Assembly (NCBI RefSeq): GCF_008807375.1 | Contig: NZ_CP043311.1 | Coordinates: forward strand, 1,530,001 to 1,594,000 | Direction: 5' to 3' | DNA length: 64,000 nucleotides | Origin: Pseudomonas lalkuanensis | GTDB lineage: Bacteria > Pseudomonadota > Gammaproteobacteria > Pseudomonadales > Pseudomonadaceae | Notes under the pieces: model-generated | The model's input: only the letters and a program-made list of their open reading frames with translations | Told to the model about the DNA's origin: nothing | Databases searched by the model: none | Shown: positions 35,989-45,214 of the stretch, one piece after another | Position numbering within the stretch: position 1 is the stretch's first letter | How the letters are laid out: each line of letters opens with the position of its first letter | Translations under genes and position numbers: made by a program

Positions 35989-37482
35989 ATGAGCAAAGCA
36001 GCGAAGCTTTTCACCGTCAGCGTGCTGGCGCTGGCGGTCACCGGATGCGCGGTGACCAGCCAGCCTATCGACCGTAGCGTCAGCGAACAGCGTGCTCGCC
36101 AGGATATGGCGAGCATGTTCAAGGACCAGGAGCCCCTCAGCGGCCCCCTGACCCTGCATGAGGCCATGGCCCGTGCCGTGAAGTACAACCTCGAGGCGCG
36201 CCTCAAGGTGATGGAAGAAGCCCTGGCCAAGCGCCAGGTGGATCTGGCCAGCTTCGACATGCTGCCGCGCATGGCCATGGAAGCGGGCTACGCCGGGCGC
36301 AGCAACGTCAGCGCCTCCAGCAGCCAGAGCGTGCTGACCAACACCCAGTCCCTGGAGCCGTCCACCTCCCAGGACCGCGACCGTGGCGTGGCGGACCTGA
36401 CCATGGTGTGGAACGTGCTGGACTTCGGCGTCAGCTACGTCAGCGCCAAGCAGCAGGCCGACCAGCGCCTGATCGTCCAGGAACGGCGCCGCAAGGTGGT
36501 CCACACCATCATCCAGGACGTGCGTTCGGCCTACTGGCGCGCCGTGGCCGCCGAGCGCCTGCTGAAGCAGATCGACAGCCTGATGGCCCGCGTCGACGAG
36601 GCACGCGCCAGCAGCCAGCGCATGAGCAGCGAGCGCATCGGCGACCCGGTGCAGTCGCTCAGCTACCAGCGGGCGCTGATTGAAGCCACCCGCCAACTGG
36701 AAGAACAGCGCCGTGCGCTGTCCCTGGCCAAGACCGAACTGGCCGCGCTGGTGAACCTGCCGCTGAACACCGATTTCACCCTGGCCGCGGATGACAACTA
36801 CCAGGTGCCCGAGCTCAAGGTGGACATCACCCGCCTGGAAGAAGAAGCCCTGGCCAGCCGCCCGGAACTGCGCGAGCAGGACTACCAGGCGCGCATCAGT
36901 GCCGCCGAAACGCGCAAGGCGATGCTGCGCCTGTTGCCGGGTCTGGAGTTCTCCGCTGGCGGTCACTACGACAGCAACTCGTTCCTGGTGAACCAGAGCT
37001 GGGCCGACTACGGCGTGAAGGTCACCTGGAACCTGTTCAACGCGATCTCCGCACCGGCCGCCATCGACGTCGCCAAGGCTGGCGAGTCGGTCGCCGCGGC
37101 GCGTCGCCAGGCCATGTCGATGGCCGTGCTGGCGCAGCTCTATGTGGCCAACGCCAACTACCACGAGGCCCAGCGCCAGTTCCAGACCAGCCAGCAACTG
37201 GCCGAGCTGGACGGGCAGATCGCCGAGCAGTTGCGCAACCGCTACAAGACCCAGAGCATCGGTGAACTGGACCTGATCCAGGGTGAGCTGAATACCCTGC
37301 AGGCGCAGCTCAAGCGCGACCTGTCCTACGCCGAACTGCGCAACGCCTATGCCCAGCTGTTCGTCAGCGCCGGCGTCGACCCGCTACCGGAATCCCTGCC
37401 GGACGACAAGCTGGCCACCATCGCCAGCGCGCTGCAGAGCAACGAATCGCGCTGGGCCAGTGGGGACATCGGCGCGAAGTAG
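35989..37482 (+). CDS. TolC-like outer membrane efflux lipoprotein
   Basis: The 497-residue protein starts at ATG 35989 (AGGAUG context). It has a lipoprotein signal (MSKAAKLFTVSVLALAVTGC; Cys20) and two outer-membrane-factor repeats rich in coiled coil (TLHEAMARAVKYNLEARLKV; LEEEALASRPELREQDYQAR). It would form the trimeric outer-membrane channel of a tripartite exporter. It lies 52 bp after the giant gene and is probably co-transcribed, which makes it the natural outer channel for that protein. A perfect REP palindrome closes the unit. Confidence 0.9.
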   Translation: MSKAAKLFTVSVLALAVTGCAVTSQPIDRSVSEQRARQDMASMFKDQEPLSGPLTLHEAMARAVKYNLEARLKVMEEALAKRQVDLASFDMLPRMAMEAGYAGRSNVSASSSQSVLTNTQSLEPSTSQDRDRGVADLTMVWNVLDFGVSYVSAKQQADQRLIVQERRRKVVHTIIQDVRSAYWRAVAAERLLKQIDSLMARVDEARASSQRMSSERIGDPVQSLSYQRALIEATRQLEEQRRALSLAKTELAALVNLPLNTDFTLAADDNYQVPELKVDITRLEEEALASRPELREQDYQARISAAETRKAMLRLLPGLEFSAGGHYDSNSFLVNQSWADYGVKVTWNLFNAISAPAAIDVAKAGESVAAARRQAMSMAVLAQLYVANANYHEAQRQFQTSQQLAELDGQIAEQLRNRYKTQSIGELDLIQGELNTLQAQLKRDLSYAELRNAYAQLFVSAGVDPLPESLPDDKLATIASALQSNESRWASGDIGAK

Positions 37483-37486
37483 AACC

Positions 37487-37524
37487 GTGGGAGCGAATTC
37501 ATTCGCGAATGAATTCGCTCCCAC
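37487..37524. repeat. REP element, perfect 38-bp palindrome
   Basis: The sequence is a perfect dyad with 19-base arms, beginning GTGGGAGCGAATTCATTCG. It lies 4 bp after the TolC-like gene and may double as a terminator or mRNA-stabilising hairpin. It is the cleanest copy of the element in the window and fits the REP family of pseudomonads. Confidence 0.88.
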
Positions 37525-37591
37525 AGCTTCATAGGGTGGGGGAGCGGAGCGGTACCCATCCTACGGTCTACCTGGTGCGGGGGGATGGCGC

Positions 37592-38197
37592 TCAGTGCAC
37601 ATGCCCCTCGTCATGGCCATGTCCTTCATCCTCGGCCAGTTCGCTTTCGTGCCCGTGGGGAGTGCTTTCGCCACCGCCGTGCTGGTGCCCGTCGCTGCTG
37701 GCCACCAGTTGGCGATAGCCGGCGGCGTCCAGCTTGGGTAGCTGCTGGAGGAACGCCACCATCCCCCAGATGTGTTCGTCGCCCATGCTCTTGCCCCAGG
37801 CCGCCATGCCGGTGGCCTTGATGCCGTGCTTGATCACCCAGAACGTCGCCGCCGGGTCGCCATCCACCCCTTGCCGGGCGAGGTTCGGCGGGGCGGGGTA
37901 GAGGGCCTGGCTGAGCTCGGTGGCCTCGACGCCGGGAGCCAGGTGGCAGCCCACGCACATGGCGTCGTAGTTGCCGGCGCCGGCACGGATCAGTTCGGCG
38001 CCGTCCAGCGGCGGTACCTGGATACCCCGCGAACGCACTTCGATGGAGCGGTCCCGTGCTGCCGTGAGGAAGCTATGGACCAGTGAATAGTGCGGGTCGT
38101 CGGCGGCGACGTTGACCACGCCGCTGTAGACCACGCCGCCCACGCCGGCGGCGACCACCAGGCCGGTGAGGGCCAGGATTTTTATTGTTTTTTTCAT
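37592..38197 (-). CDS. c-type cytochrome with His-rich C-terminal tail
   Basis: The 201-residue protein has an N-terminal membrane or signal segment (KILALTGLVVAAGVGGVVYSG) and one CVGCH haem-binding site at about residues 81-85, followed by a cytochrome c domain. The last 35 residues are rich in His, Glu and Gly (GHQHGGGE, GHGHDEGHVH) and look like a metal-binding tail. It is the last gene of the copper operon, 10 bp after copB, which suggests electron transfer or copper binding in the periplasm. Confidence 0.85.
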   Translation of the reverse strand: MKKTIKILALTGLVVAAGVGGVVYSGVVNVAADDPHYSLVHSFLTAARDRSIEVRSRGIQVPPLDGAELIRAGAGNYDAMCVGCHLAPGVEATELSQALYPAPPNLARQGVDGDPAATFWVIKHGIKATGMAAWGKSMGDEHIWGMVAFLQQLPKLDAAGYRQLVASSDGHQHGGGESTPHGHESELAEDEGHGHDEGHVH

Positions 38198-38207
38198 GGT
38201 TGGGTTC

Positions 38208-39158
38208 TCAGAACCAGATGCGGATGCCGGCGACGAAGCGCGCCTCGTTGTTATCCTCGCCTTCTTCGCTCGCGAAGTCGGCGGTATTGCCGTAGTTGCG
38301 GTTCCAGGTCACGCCGATGTAAGGCGCGAACTCGCGGACGATTTCGTAGCGCAGGCGCAGGCCCACCTCGGTATTGGCCAGGCCCGAGCCGACGCCGCGC
38401 TCGTGGTCGTTGCGGCCATGGAGGTTCACCTCGGCCGTGGGCTGCAGGATCAGCTTGTTGGTCAGCAGGATGTCGTAGTCGCCTTCCAGGCGCAGGGCGC
38501 TCTGGCCGTTCTCGCCGAGGAATGCGGTGGCTTCTGCCTCGAAGCCGTACAGCGCCATGCCCTGCACGCCGAAGGCGGCCCAGGTCTGGGGCGAGCCCGG
38601 CTTGAAGTCCTGGCGCACGCCGGCCACCAGGTCCCACCATGGACTGATGGCGCGACCATAGAGCGCCTGGACTTCCGCTTCCTCGGTCCTGCCGTTGGCG
38701 CGCTCGCCCTCGGAACGGAACCACAAGCGATTGATGTCGCTGCCGACCCAGCCGGATGCGTCCCAGCTCAGCACGCTGGCGTTGTCGGCGTCCTGGTACT
38801 CCAACTGGTCCAACAGGAAGAAGCTGTTGATCCCGCCGGCATGCATGGTGTGGGGCGGCAGCTCCGGGAAGGCGGCGGCGCGGTCGGCATCGCTGGGCAC
38901 GGGGATTGGAGTGCGGCTGCCATAGCCGGCGGGTTGTGCCTTTTGGCCATGTTCCATCCCGCCATGGTTCATCTGGCTGTGATCCATGCTGCCGTGGTCC
39001 GTCTGGCCATGGTTCATCTGGTTGTGATCCATGCTGCCGTGATTCATCTGCCCATGCCCCATGGCCTCGTGATCCATGGTCTCGGCTGCCTGCGCACCGC
39101 CAGCCGCGACCACGGCGACCAGGGCAAGCAGGGCAGGGTGTTTGGGACTATCGATCAT
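38208..39158 (-). CDS. copB: Copper resistance outer-membrane protein CopB
   Basis: The 316-residue protein has a signal peptide ([15 protein letters not shown]) and an N-terminal Met/His-rich copper-binding segment with repeats such as [19 protein letters not shown] beta-barrel of the CopB family follows, ending in the C-terminal aromatic residues RIWF. It sequesters copper in the outer membrane. It overlaps the upstream Met/His-rich gene by 11 bp and precedes the cytochrome gene. Confidence 0.92.
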   Translation of the reverse strand: MIDSPKHPALLALVAVVAAGGAQAAETMDHEAMGHGQMNHGSMDHNQMNHGQTDHGSMDHSQMNHGGMEHGQKAQPAGYGSRTPIPVPSDADRAAAFPELPPHTMHAGGINSFFLLDQLEYQDADNASVLSWDASGWVGSDINRLWFRSEGERANGRTEEAEVQALYGRAISPWWDLVAGVRQDFKPGSPQTWAAFGVQGMALYGFEAEATAFLGENGQSALRLEGDYDILLTNKLILQPTAEVNLHGRNDHERGVGSGLANTEVGLRLRYEIVREFAPYIGVTWNRNYGNTADFASEEGEDNNEARFVAGIRIWF

Positions 39159-39429
39159 CGTTGCTTTCCGCCTTGGGCTTGGCGTCCTTGTGCATGGCGC
39201 CGTGGTCCATCTTGCTGTGGTCCATTCCCTTCATCTGGCTGTGATCCATGCCCTGCATCTGACTGTGATCCATCTGCCCGTGGTTCATCTGGCCATGGTT
39301 CATTTGCCCGGCCTCGCTCGACGGGGACTTCTGGTGCCCGGTTTGGTCGTGCTGTCCGGCCCAGGCGGCGGGAGCCAGCAGGGCGAAGGCCAGTGCGGCG
39401 GCGGTGAGGGTCTGCATCGATTTGTTCAT
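39148..39429 (-). CDS. Small periplasmic Met/His-rich copper-binding protein
   Basis: From the Met at 39429 the protein has 93 residues. A signal peptide ([20 protein letters not shown]) is followed by a mature region made of MDHSQM and MNHGQM units. Each unit offers Met and His ligands for copper, so copper scavenging in the periplasm is likely. It sits between copA and copB, the place of small accessory Cop proteins. An in-frame ATG at 39444 would overlap copA and is less likely. Confidence 0.82.
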   Translation of the reverse strand: MNKSMQTLTAAALAFALLAPAAWAGQHDQTGHQKSPSSEAGQMNHGQMNHGQMDHSQMQGMDHSQMKGMDHSKMDHGAMHKDAKPKAESNDDR

Positions 39430-39440
39430 GGGAATCTCCT

Positions 39441-41216
39441 TCATTCGACCACACGGACTTCACGGAACATGCCCATGTCCATGTGGAACAGCAGGTGGCA
39501 GTGATAGGCCCAGCGCCCAAGGGCGTCGGCCGTGACTCGGTAGCTGCGGCGGGTGCCGGGTGGCATGTCGATGGTGTGCTTGCGCACCAGGAAGTTGCCC
39601 GACTCGTCCTCCAGGTCGCTCCACAGGCCGTGGAGGTGGATGGGGTGGGTCATCATGGTGTCGTTCACCAGGGTGATGCGCAGCCGCTCGCCGTACTTGA
39701 GCAGCAGCGGTTCGGCATCGGCGAAGGGGATGCCGTCGAACGACCAGGAGAAGCGCTCCATGTGCCCGGTCAGGTGCAGCTCGATGGTGCGGGCCGGTTC
39801 GCGGCCGTCCGGATCGGGGAAGGTACTGCGCAAGTCGGCGTAGGTCAGTACGCGGCGGCCGTTCTCGCGCAGGCCGATGCCGGGGTCGGCCAGCTTCGGT
39901 GCGGGCGTCATGGTCTGCATGTCCACCAGCGGGTTGTTGGATTCCGATGCCGGATGGGACTGCATCTGGCCGCCCATCCGGGAATGATCCATCCCCGCCA
40001 TGTTGGAATGGTCCATCCCGGCCATCTGGGAATGATCCATCCCGGCCATCTGGGAGTGATCCATGCCCGCCGTGTCGCCATGCCCCATGCTGCCGTGATC
40101 CATACCCATGTCGGACATGCTGATCAGCGGGCGCGGGTCCGGCTGCGGTACCGGGGCGCTCAGGCCTTCGCGCACGGCCAGGGTGCCGCGTGCGTAGCCG
40201 GAACGGTCCATGGACTGGGCGAAGATGGTGTACGCCTCGTCGCTGGCGGGCTCCACCAGCACGTCGTAGGTCTCGGCCACGGCGATGCGGAACTCATCGA
40301 CACTCACCGGCTCGATCGGCTGGCCGTCGGAGGCGATCACGGTCATTTTCAGGCCGGGGATGCGCACGTCGAAGTAGGTCATGGCCGAGCCGTTGATGAA
40401 GCGCAGGCGGATCTTCTCTCCCGGCTGGAACAGACCGGTCCAGTTGCCGTTCGGCGCCTGGCCGTTGAGCAGGTAGGTGTAGGTGGCGCCGCTCACGTCC
40501 GCGAGGTCGGTGGGGCTCATCTTCATTTCCGCCCACATCTTGCGGTCGGCCATTGCGGCGGCCCAGCCGTCCTTGCCGACGTCATCGATGAAGTCGCCGA
40601 CGGTGCGCTTGTGCTGGTTGTAGTAGTCCGACTGCTTCTTCAGCTTGGCCATCACGCGGGCCGGGTTCTCGTCGGTCCAGTCGCTCAGCATCACCACGTA
40701 ATCGCGCTGGTACTGGTAAGGCTCAGGATCCTTCGGGTCGATCACGATGGGGCCGTACACGCCCACTTGCTCCTGCAGGCCGGAATGGCTGTGGTACCAG
40801 TAGGTGCCGTGCTGCTTCACCTGGAAGCGGTACTCGTACATGCCGTCCGGGGCGATGCCGGCGAAGCTGAAGCCCGGCACGCCGTCCATGTTGGCCGGCA
40901 GGATCATGCCGTGCCAGTGGATGGAGGTGTCTTCGTCCAGCCGGTTACGCACCCGCAGGGTCACGGTGTCGCCTTCGCGCCAGCGCAGCAGCGGGCCGGG
41001 GAGGGTGCCGTTGATGGTCTTGGCGATTCGCGCCTTGCCGGTGAGGTTCACCGGCGTCTCGCCGATGAACAGGTCGAACTCGGTGCCGCTGAGCACCGCG
41101 GGCTGGCCGGGGCTGGTCACCGCCCAGACGGGGGTTTTCCATAGCCCGAGGCCACCGAGTATGCCGCCGGCGGCCAGGCCCTTGACGAAGGTCCGCCGCG
41201 AGGATTTGCACTGCAT
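39441..41216 (-). CDS. copA: Multicopper oxidase CopA, copper resistance
   Basis: The 591-residue periplasmic oxidase has a Tat signal with RRTFVK at residues 7-12. Its copper-site motifs are HWHG (100-103), HSH (142-144), HPIHLHG and HCHLLFHMDMGM near the end, so all four coppers can be bound. An extra Met/His-rich segment of five MDHSxM repeats lies at about 370-420. It oxidises Cu(I) and protects the cell. It heads the cop operon and has a putative CopR box upstream. Confidence 0.95.
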   Translation of the reverse strand: MQCKSSRRTFVKGLAAGGILGGLGLWKTPVWAVTSPGQPAVLSGTEFDLFIGETPVNLTGKARIAKTINGTLPGPLLRWREGDTVTLRVRNRLDEDTSIHWHGMILPANMDGVPGFSFAGIAPDGMYEYRFQVKQHGTYWYHSHSGLQEQVGVYGPIVIDPKDPEPYQYQRDYVVMLSDWTDENPARVMAKLKKQSDYYNQHKRTVGDFIDDVGKDGWAAAMADRKMWAEMKMSPTDLADVSGATYTYLLNGQAPNGNWTGLFQPGEKIRLRFINGSAMTYFDVRIPGLKMTVIASDGQPIEPVSVDEFRIAVAETYDVLVEPASDEAYTIFAQSMDRSGYARGTLAVREGLSAPVPQPDPRPLISMSDMGMDHGSMGHGDTAGMDHSQMAGMDHSQMAGMDHSNMAGMDHSRMGGQMQSHPASESNNPLVDMQTMTPAPKLADPGIGLRENGRRVLTYADLRSTFPDPDGREPARTIELHLTGHMERFSWSFDGIPFADAEPLLLKYGERLRITLVNDTMMTHPIHLHGLWSDLEDESGNFLVRKHTIDMPPGTRRSYRVTADALGRWAYHCHLLFHMDMGMFREVRVVE

Positions 41217-41308
41217 GCCGTTTCAATCCAGTCAGTCGAAAGAGGCACCGCGCCATCTGTTGCTGCGCGGTTCGAGTGCAAAACTGCCACATCGGAAATC
41301 GTGAGGTG

Positions 41309-41323
41309 ATTACATTTCTGTCA
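41309..41323 (-). promoter_or_regulatory. Putative CopR (cop box) operator
   Basis: On the minus strand the sequence reads TGACAGAAATGTAAT, which resembles the cop box recognised by the CopR response regulator in pseudomonads. It lies 93 bp upstream of the copA start. It is also 112 bp upstream of the divergent DUF3300 gene, so that gene could share the control. No copR or copS gene is in the window. Binding is inferred. Confidence 0.6.
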
Positions 41324-41434
41324 GCTTGGCAGGGCTCGGTGGCGGCCCTTGGGCTATCGTTTCCCAACGGCAGCGGTAGGGCGCAATCCCTTGCCCGGTT
41401 CAAGGACAACCACCCTTATTGCGGGAGTCGCACC

Positions 41435-42940
41435 ATGCCCATCCGCAAACGATTCAGTGTTGCGTTGCTTGCCTTGCTGGCCAGTAGCCCGCTTTATGCC
41501 GCCACGGATGCTGGCATCTCGGCGGCCGAAGATGACACCCCCACTGCCGGTGTTTCCGCCGTTCCGGCGGAGCCCCCCGCGCCGGCTCCCCAGGCTGCGG
41601 CGCCGGCCGTCCAGCCCGCAGCCACCCAGGCGGTGTTCAGTGTCGAAGAACTCGACCAGATGATGGCGCCCATCGCCCTCTACCCGGATTCCCTGCTGGC
41701 CCAGGTGCTGATGGCCGCGACCTATCCGGGCAACGTGGCCGACGCGGTCGCCTGGTCCAGGGCCCATCCGGATGCCAAGGGCGATGACGCCGTGAAGCAG
41801 GTGGCGGACCAGTCCTGGGACCCCAGCGTGCAATCGCTGGTGGCCTTTCCGCAGGTACTCGCCACCCTCGGCCAGGACCCGGCCTGGGTGCAGCGCGTGG
41901 GGGATGCCTTCCTGGCCCAGCCCAATGACGTGATGGACTCGGTCCAGCGCCTGCGCCGCCAGGCCCAGGCCGCCGGCAACCTGGAGTCCAACGAACAGCA
42001 GAAGGTCACCGTGCAGGCAGCTCCGCCAGCCAGCTCCACCACCACCGTGGTGCAGCCGGCCGCGAGCAACCAGACCATCGTCATCGAGCCCGCCAACCCG
42101 CAGGTGGTCTACGTGCCGAGCTACAACCCGACCGTGGTCTACGGCACCTGGTCCTACCCGTCCTATCCGCCCCCCTACTATCCGCCGCCGCCCAGTTATG
42201 GCTACCCGATTGCCACCGGCCTGGCTGCAGGCCTGGCCTTCGGCGTTGGCGTGGGCATCGTCAACTCACTCTGGGGCGACTGCGACTGGGGCGGTGGCGA
42301 TGTCGACATCGACGTCAACAAGTACAACAACATCAACACCAACCGGCAGATCAACCGTAACCAGAACAAGTTCGTCCACAACCCCATCAACCGCCAGGGC
42401 GTGCCCTACCGCGACAACATCAACCGCCAGCAGAACGGCCTGCGCCTGTCCGGTGGCGAGCAGCGCGAGTCCCTGCGCGGCTATGACGCGCAACGCACTG
42501 CGCAGCGCCAGCAGGCCCGTCAGAGCTTGCAGCAGCGCGGCATAGAGGCCCCGGCCCGGACCAACCAGCAGGCCCGTGAACGTGCCCAGGCCGCCACCCG
42601 CGACATCCGCAATGACCCGCAGGCGCGCCAGCGGGCCGAAGGCACCTTGCAGCAGCGTCAGCGCACCGATGCCAACCGCCAGCAGCGCCCGCGTGCGCAG
42701 AACAACCAGCAAGTGCGGCAGCAGGCCCGGCAGCAGTATTCCTCTTCACGGCAGCAGGGCCCGCGCAACAACGCCTTCGACGGCGCACGCCAGCCGAACC
42801 AGAGCCGAATGGCGTCGAGCCGGGGCGAGGCCAGCCGCCAATCCCTCTCGCGCCCGCACCAGGCTTCCGGACGGCAGGTACAACGGCCCGCCAACATGCC
42901 GTCTCGCGGGGGCGCCCGTGGTGGCGCTCGCGGGCGCTGA
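41435..42940 (+). CDS. DUF3300 domain protein
   Basis: The protein is 501 residues from ATG 41435, with a signal peptide (MPIRKRFSVALLALLASSPLYA). It carries the DUF3300 region (about residues 70-170, DQMMAPIALYPDSLLAQVL) and then a Pro/Tyr-rich linker. The C-terminal part (about 290-501) is low-complexity and very rich in Gln, Arg and Asn, so it is probably disordered. The frame is open upstream to 41276. The next gene starts 13 bp later, the usual DUF3300-DUF2950 pair. The molecular role is unknown. Confidence 0.85.
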   Translation: MPIRKRFSVALLALLASSPLYAATDAGISAAEDDTPTAGVSAVPAEPPAPAPQAAAPAVQPAATQAVFSVEELDQMMAPIALYPDSLLAQVLMAATYPGNVADAVAWSRAHPDAKGDDAVKQVADQSWDPSVQSLVAFPQVLATLGQDPAWVQRVGDAFLAQPNDVMDSVQRLRRQAQAAGNLESNEQQKVTVQAAPPASSTTTVVQPAASNQTIVIEPANPQVVYVPSYNPTVVYGTWSYPSYPPPYYPPPPSYGYPIATGLAAGLAFGVGVGIVNSLWGDCDWGGGDVDIDVNKYNNINTNRQINRNQNKFVHNPINRQGVPYRDNINRQQNGLRLSGGEQRESLRGYDAQRTAQRQQARQSLQQRGIEAPARTNQQARERAQAATRDIRNDPQARQRAEGTLQQRQRTDANRQQRPRAQNNQQVRQQARQQYSSSRQQGPRNNAFDGARQPNQSRMASSRGEASRQSLSRPHQASGRQVQRPANMPSRGGARGGARGR

Positions 42941-42953
42941 CAGGAGAGTGGAC

Positions 42954-43850
42954 ATGAACGTCGCATCCCGATTCATCGCCCTGGTAGTGCTGGTAACCGC
43001 TGCGGTGGGTGCCGGCGCCAACGAGCGCTTCAAGACCCCGGAAGCCGCCGCCGAAGCCTTCGTTGCCGCCCTCGGCACCGAGAAGGCCGACGCCGACAAG
43101 CTCGCCGCGCTACTCGGCGCCGACTGGCAGGAGTACATCCCGACCAAGGGAATCGAGCGCAAGGACGTGGACGCCTTCATCGCCCATTACAAGGAAAAAC
43201 ACGTCATCCAGACCGCCACCAAGGGCCGCGCCCATATCGTCGTCGGCAACGACCCCTGGACCCTGCCCATCCCCATCGTCCAGGGCAAGGAAGGCTGGAG
43301 CTTCGACGCCAAGGCCGGCGGTGAGGAGATTCGCCAGCGCCGCATCGGCCGCAACGAGCTGTCTGCCATCCAGGCCGCCGAGGCCTATCACGATGCGCAG
43401 ATGGACTACGCCGAAGTCGACCGCAACGGTGACGGCATACTCGAGTACGCGCAGAAGTTCATCAGCAGTGATGGCCAGCACGACGGCCTCTACTGGCCGG
43501 ACGAGGACGGCACCGATGAAAGTCCCCTCGGCCCGTTGTTCGGCGGCCAGACCCAGGGTGACGATTGGCACGGCTACCACTTCCGCATCCTCACTGCACA
43601 GGGGCCTTCGGCGCCGGGCGGCACCTACGACTACATGCTGGGCAAGGCCATGAGCCGGGGCTTCGCCCTGGTCGCCTGGCCCGCCCATTACGGGGATAGC
43701 GGGGTGATGAGCTTCATGATCAGCCACGAAGGCCAGATCTTCCAGAAGGACCTCGGCCCCGACAGCGAAAAGATCGCCAAGGCCATGAAGCGCTTCGACC
43801 CTGACAGCAGCTGGGACGAAATCCAGACGCAGAGCACGCCGGGGGCCTGA
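42954..43850 (+). CDS. DUF2950 family protein
   Basis: The 298-residue protein begins with a signal peptide (ASRFIALVVLVTAAVGAGA) after a GGAGAG site. The DUF2950 domain covers the rest, with AYHDAQMDYAEVDRNGDGI and the AWPAHYGDSGVMSF motif that marks the family. It is co-transcribed with the DUF3300 gene and both are predicted to be exported. The function is not established. A bidirectional terminator follows. Confidence 0.88.
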   Translation: MNVASRFIALVVLVTAAVGAGANERFKTPEAAAEAFVAALGTEKADADKLAALLGADWQEYIPTKGIERKDVDAFIAHYKEKHVIQTATKGRAHIVVGNDPWTLPIPIVQGKEGWSFDAKAGGEEIRQRRIGRNELSAIQAAEAYHDAQMDYAEVDRNGDGILEYAQKFISSDGQHDGLYWPDEDGTDESPLGPLFGGQTQGDDWHGYHFRILTAQGPSAPGGTYDYMLGKAMSRGFALVAWPAHYGDSGVMSFMISHEGQIFQKDLGPDSEKIAKAMKRFDPDSSWDEIQTQSTPGA

Positions 43851-43861
43851 TCGCGCAAACG

Positions 43862-43899
43862 AAAAAGCCGCAGGGCGCCATGGGCACCCTGCGGCTTTT
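43862..43899. terminator. Bidirectional Rho-independent terminator
   Basis: A perfect 9-bp stem (GCCGCAGGG at 43867-43875 with CCCTGCGGC at 43887-43895) is flanked by AAAAA on the left and TTTT on the right. It can therefore end transcription both from DUF2950 on the plus strand and from the membrane-protein gene on the minus strand. It lies between two convergent genes. Confidence 0.85.
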
Positions 43900-43931
43900 G
43901 TATAAGGTCGGGCGTCCTTGCCCGCCTACGC

Positions 43932-44588
43932 TTAGCAGGACGCGAGCGCAGGATTCAGACGGGCGGGAGCCTTGGCTTCGGCCCGGTTGGCGGCCCACTT
44001 CACCAGCAGGCTCATTGCCACGAAGCCGAGGCAGATGAGTACCGGGTAGGCAACCATGATTTCAGTCAGAGAGTACTTCCAGCTCAGCGGACGGGCGATA
44101 CCCAGCATCGCGCCATAGAACCAGGACACCCCGGAAACGACACCCGAGAACAGCGCGAGGCTACGGGCATTGAGGTCAAGCTTGAGCAGGCTGCCGGCCT
44201 TGTCCATCGCAGGCATCACCACGCTGTGCAGTACCCAGCCGTTGAGGGTCAGCAGCGCGACGACCAGGATCTTGGCCTGCAGTTTCGGGTTGAGGAAGTA
44301 CATCGCACCCTTCTGCGAGTAATCCAGCGCCAGGATGCCGATACCGGTCACCCAGAGGGCCGCCAGTGCAATCAGCACGGTCTGCTTCAGCATATGCAGG
44401 TGTTCCTTGTCGGCCTCGGTCGAATCGCGGCCCTGGAACAACTGCTTGATCATGGCGACATCACTGGTCAGCACCAGGCCGATGGCCACGCAGCAAGCGA
44501 TGAGGTGGGCGTATACGACACCCATCCGGGTCAACTCCATGGTTACCGGTTGCTGAAGCGCGGAAGCAACAAGATGAAAAAGCTCCAT
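43932..44588 (-). CDS. Integral membrane protein of unknown function
   Basis: The 218-residue protein has about five or six hydrophobic segments (YAHLIACCVAIGLVLTS, LIALAALWVTGIGILALD and others) with His and Cys in the first. It has no clear family motif that I can name. Such membrane-embedded His residues can serve haem or metal, but that is speculation. The gene stands alone and converges on DUF2950 across the terminator. A long non-coding stretch precedes it. Confidence 0.75.
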   Translation of the reverse strand: MELFHLVASALQQPVTMELTRMGVVYAHLIACCVAIGLVLTSDVAMIKQLFQGRDSTEADKEHLHMLKQTVLIALAALWVTGIGILALDYSQKGAMYFLNPKLQAKILVVALLTLNGWVLHSVVMPAMDKAGSLLKLDLNARSLALFSGVVSGVSWFYGAMLGIARPLSWKYSLTEIMVAYPVLICLGFVAMSLLVKWAANRAEAKAPARLNPALASC

Positions 44589-45214
44589 GGTTTACCTCTT
44601 TCTAACAATTAAGGCGCTGTACTGATGCAACAGCGGCATTGAAATTATGGATTTGAGTGTTCGCCGTTCAGTGCGAACCAAGGCCCTGTTCGGGAGATGC
44701 GACATCCAGCTCAGACGTACATCCACCCTTGGCCTTTTTTCGGGACGAAAAATCCCCTGCACATGAACTCATGCACTGTGGAGTCGTTCCGGATTTAGTT
44801 GGAAAACTCAGTCGCGCTATCAGTGGTGTTGATAGCAGGTCGCGTCCTGATCGCCGGGGCATGATAATCGCGAGATCTGGTTTTTGCTCAAAAAGTGATC
44901 AAAATGCCGACCGGCGGCAGCGTCAGTGACGGTTATAACGGCCCCACAAAAGTGATGAGTCGCCTCTAAACCGGTGGTTTCCGATAGCCTTGCAGTCCTT
45001 GTGGGCAATTCGGAATCTTGATGATCGGTAGGTGGCAAATCAGTCATGAAATGGCCTAAGGGCCATTGTTGTCGGTGGGGGTTGCTCGGAGCGGTTGAGC
45101 GAAGCGATGCCCGTCGATACGAGGCCGAATGGCTATCCATATCTGCGGTTTTCCGCCGCATTGCTCCCTTCTCGGTGCACCGCCAACATCAGGTTTCGAT
45201 TCTGGAGGCTCGCT
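44589..45214. other. Intergenic region with a possible operator
   Basis: About 625 bp carry no convincing gene. An inverted repeat GCTATCA (44816-44822) with TGATAGC (44830-44836), spacer 7, lies about 230 bp upstream of the minus-strand membrane gene. There are several T- or A-rich runs, for example near 44733-44750. A regulatory RNA is possible, but no defined structure could be confirmed by eye. Confidence 0.45.

Noticed and set aside
31179..36278. Long open frame of 1699 codons on the minus strand across the giant and TolC genes
   Set aside because: It repeats with the same 306-bp period as the plus-strand domains and reads into another gene, so it is a shadow frame created by codon bias.
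44687..44745. Small-RNA terminator made of CCAAGG and CCTTGG followed by T-run
   Set aside because: The stem is only about 6 bp with a loop of more than 40 bases, too weak to support a defined terminator or RNA.
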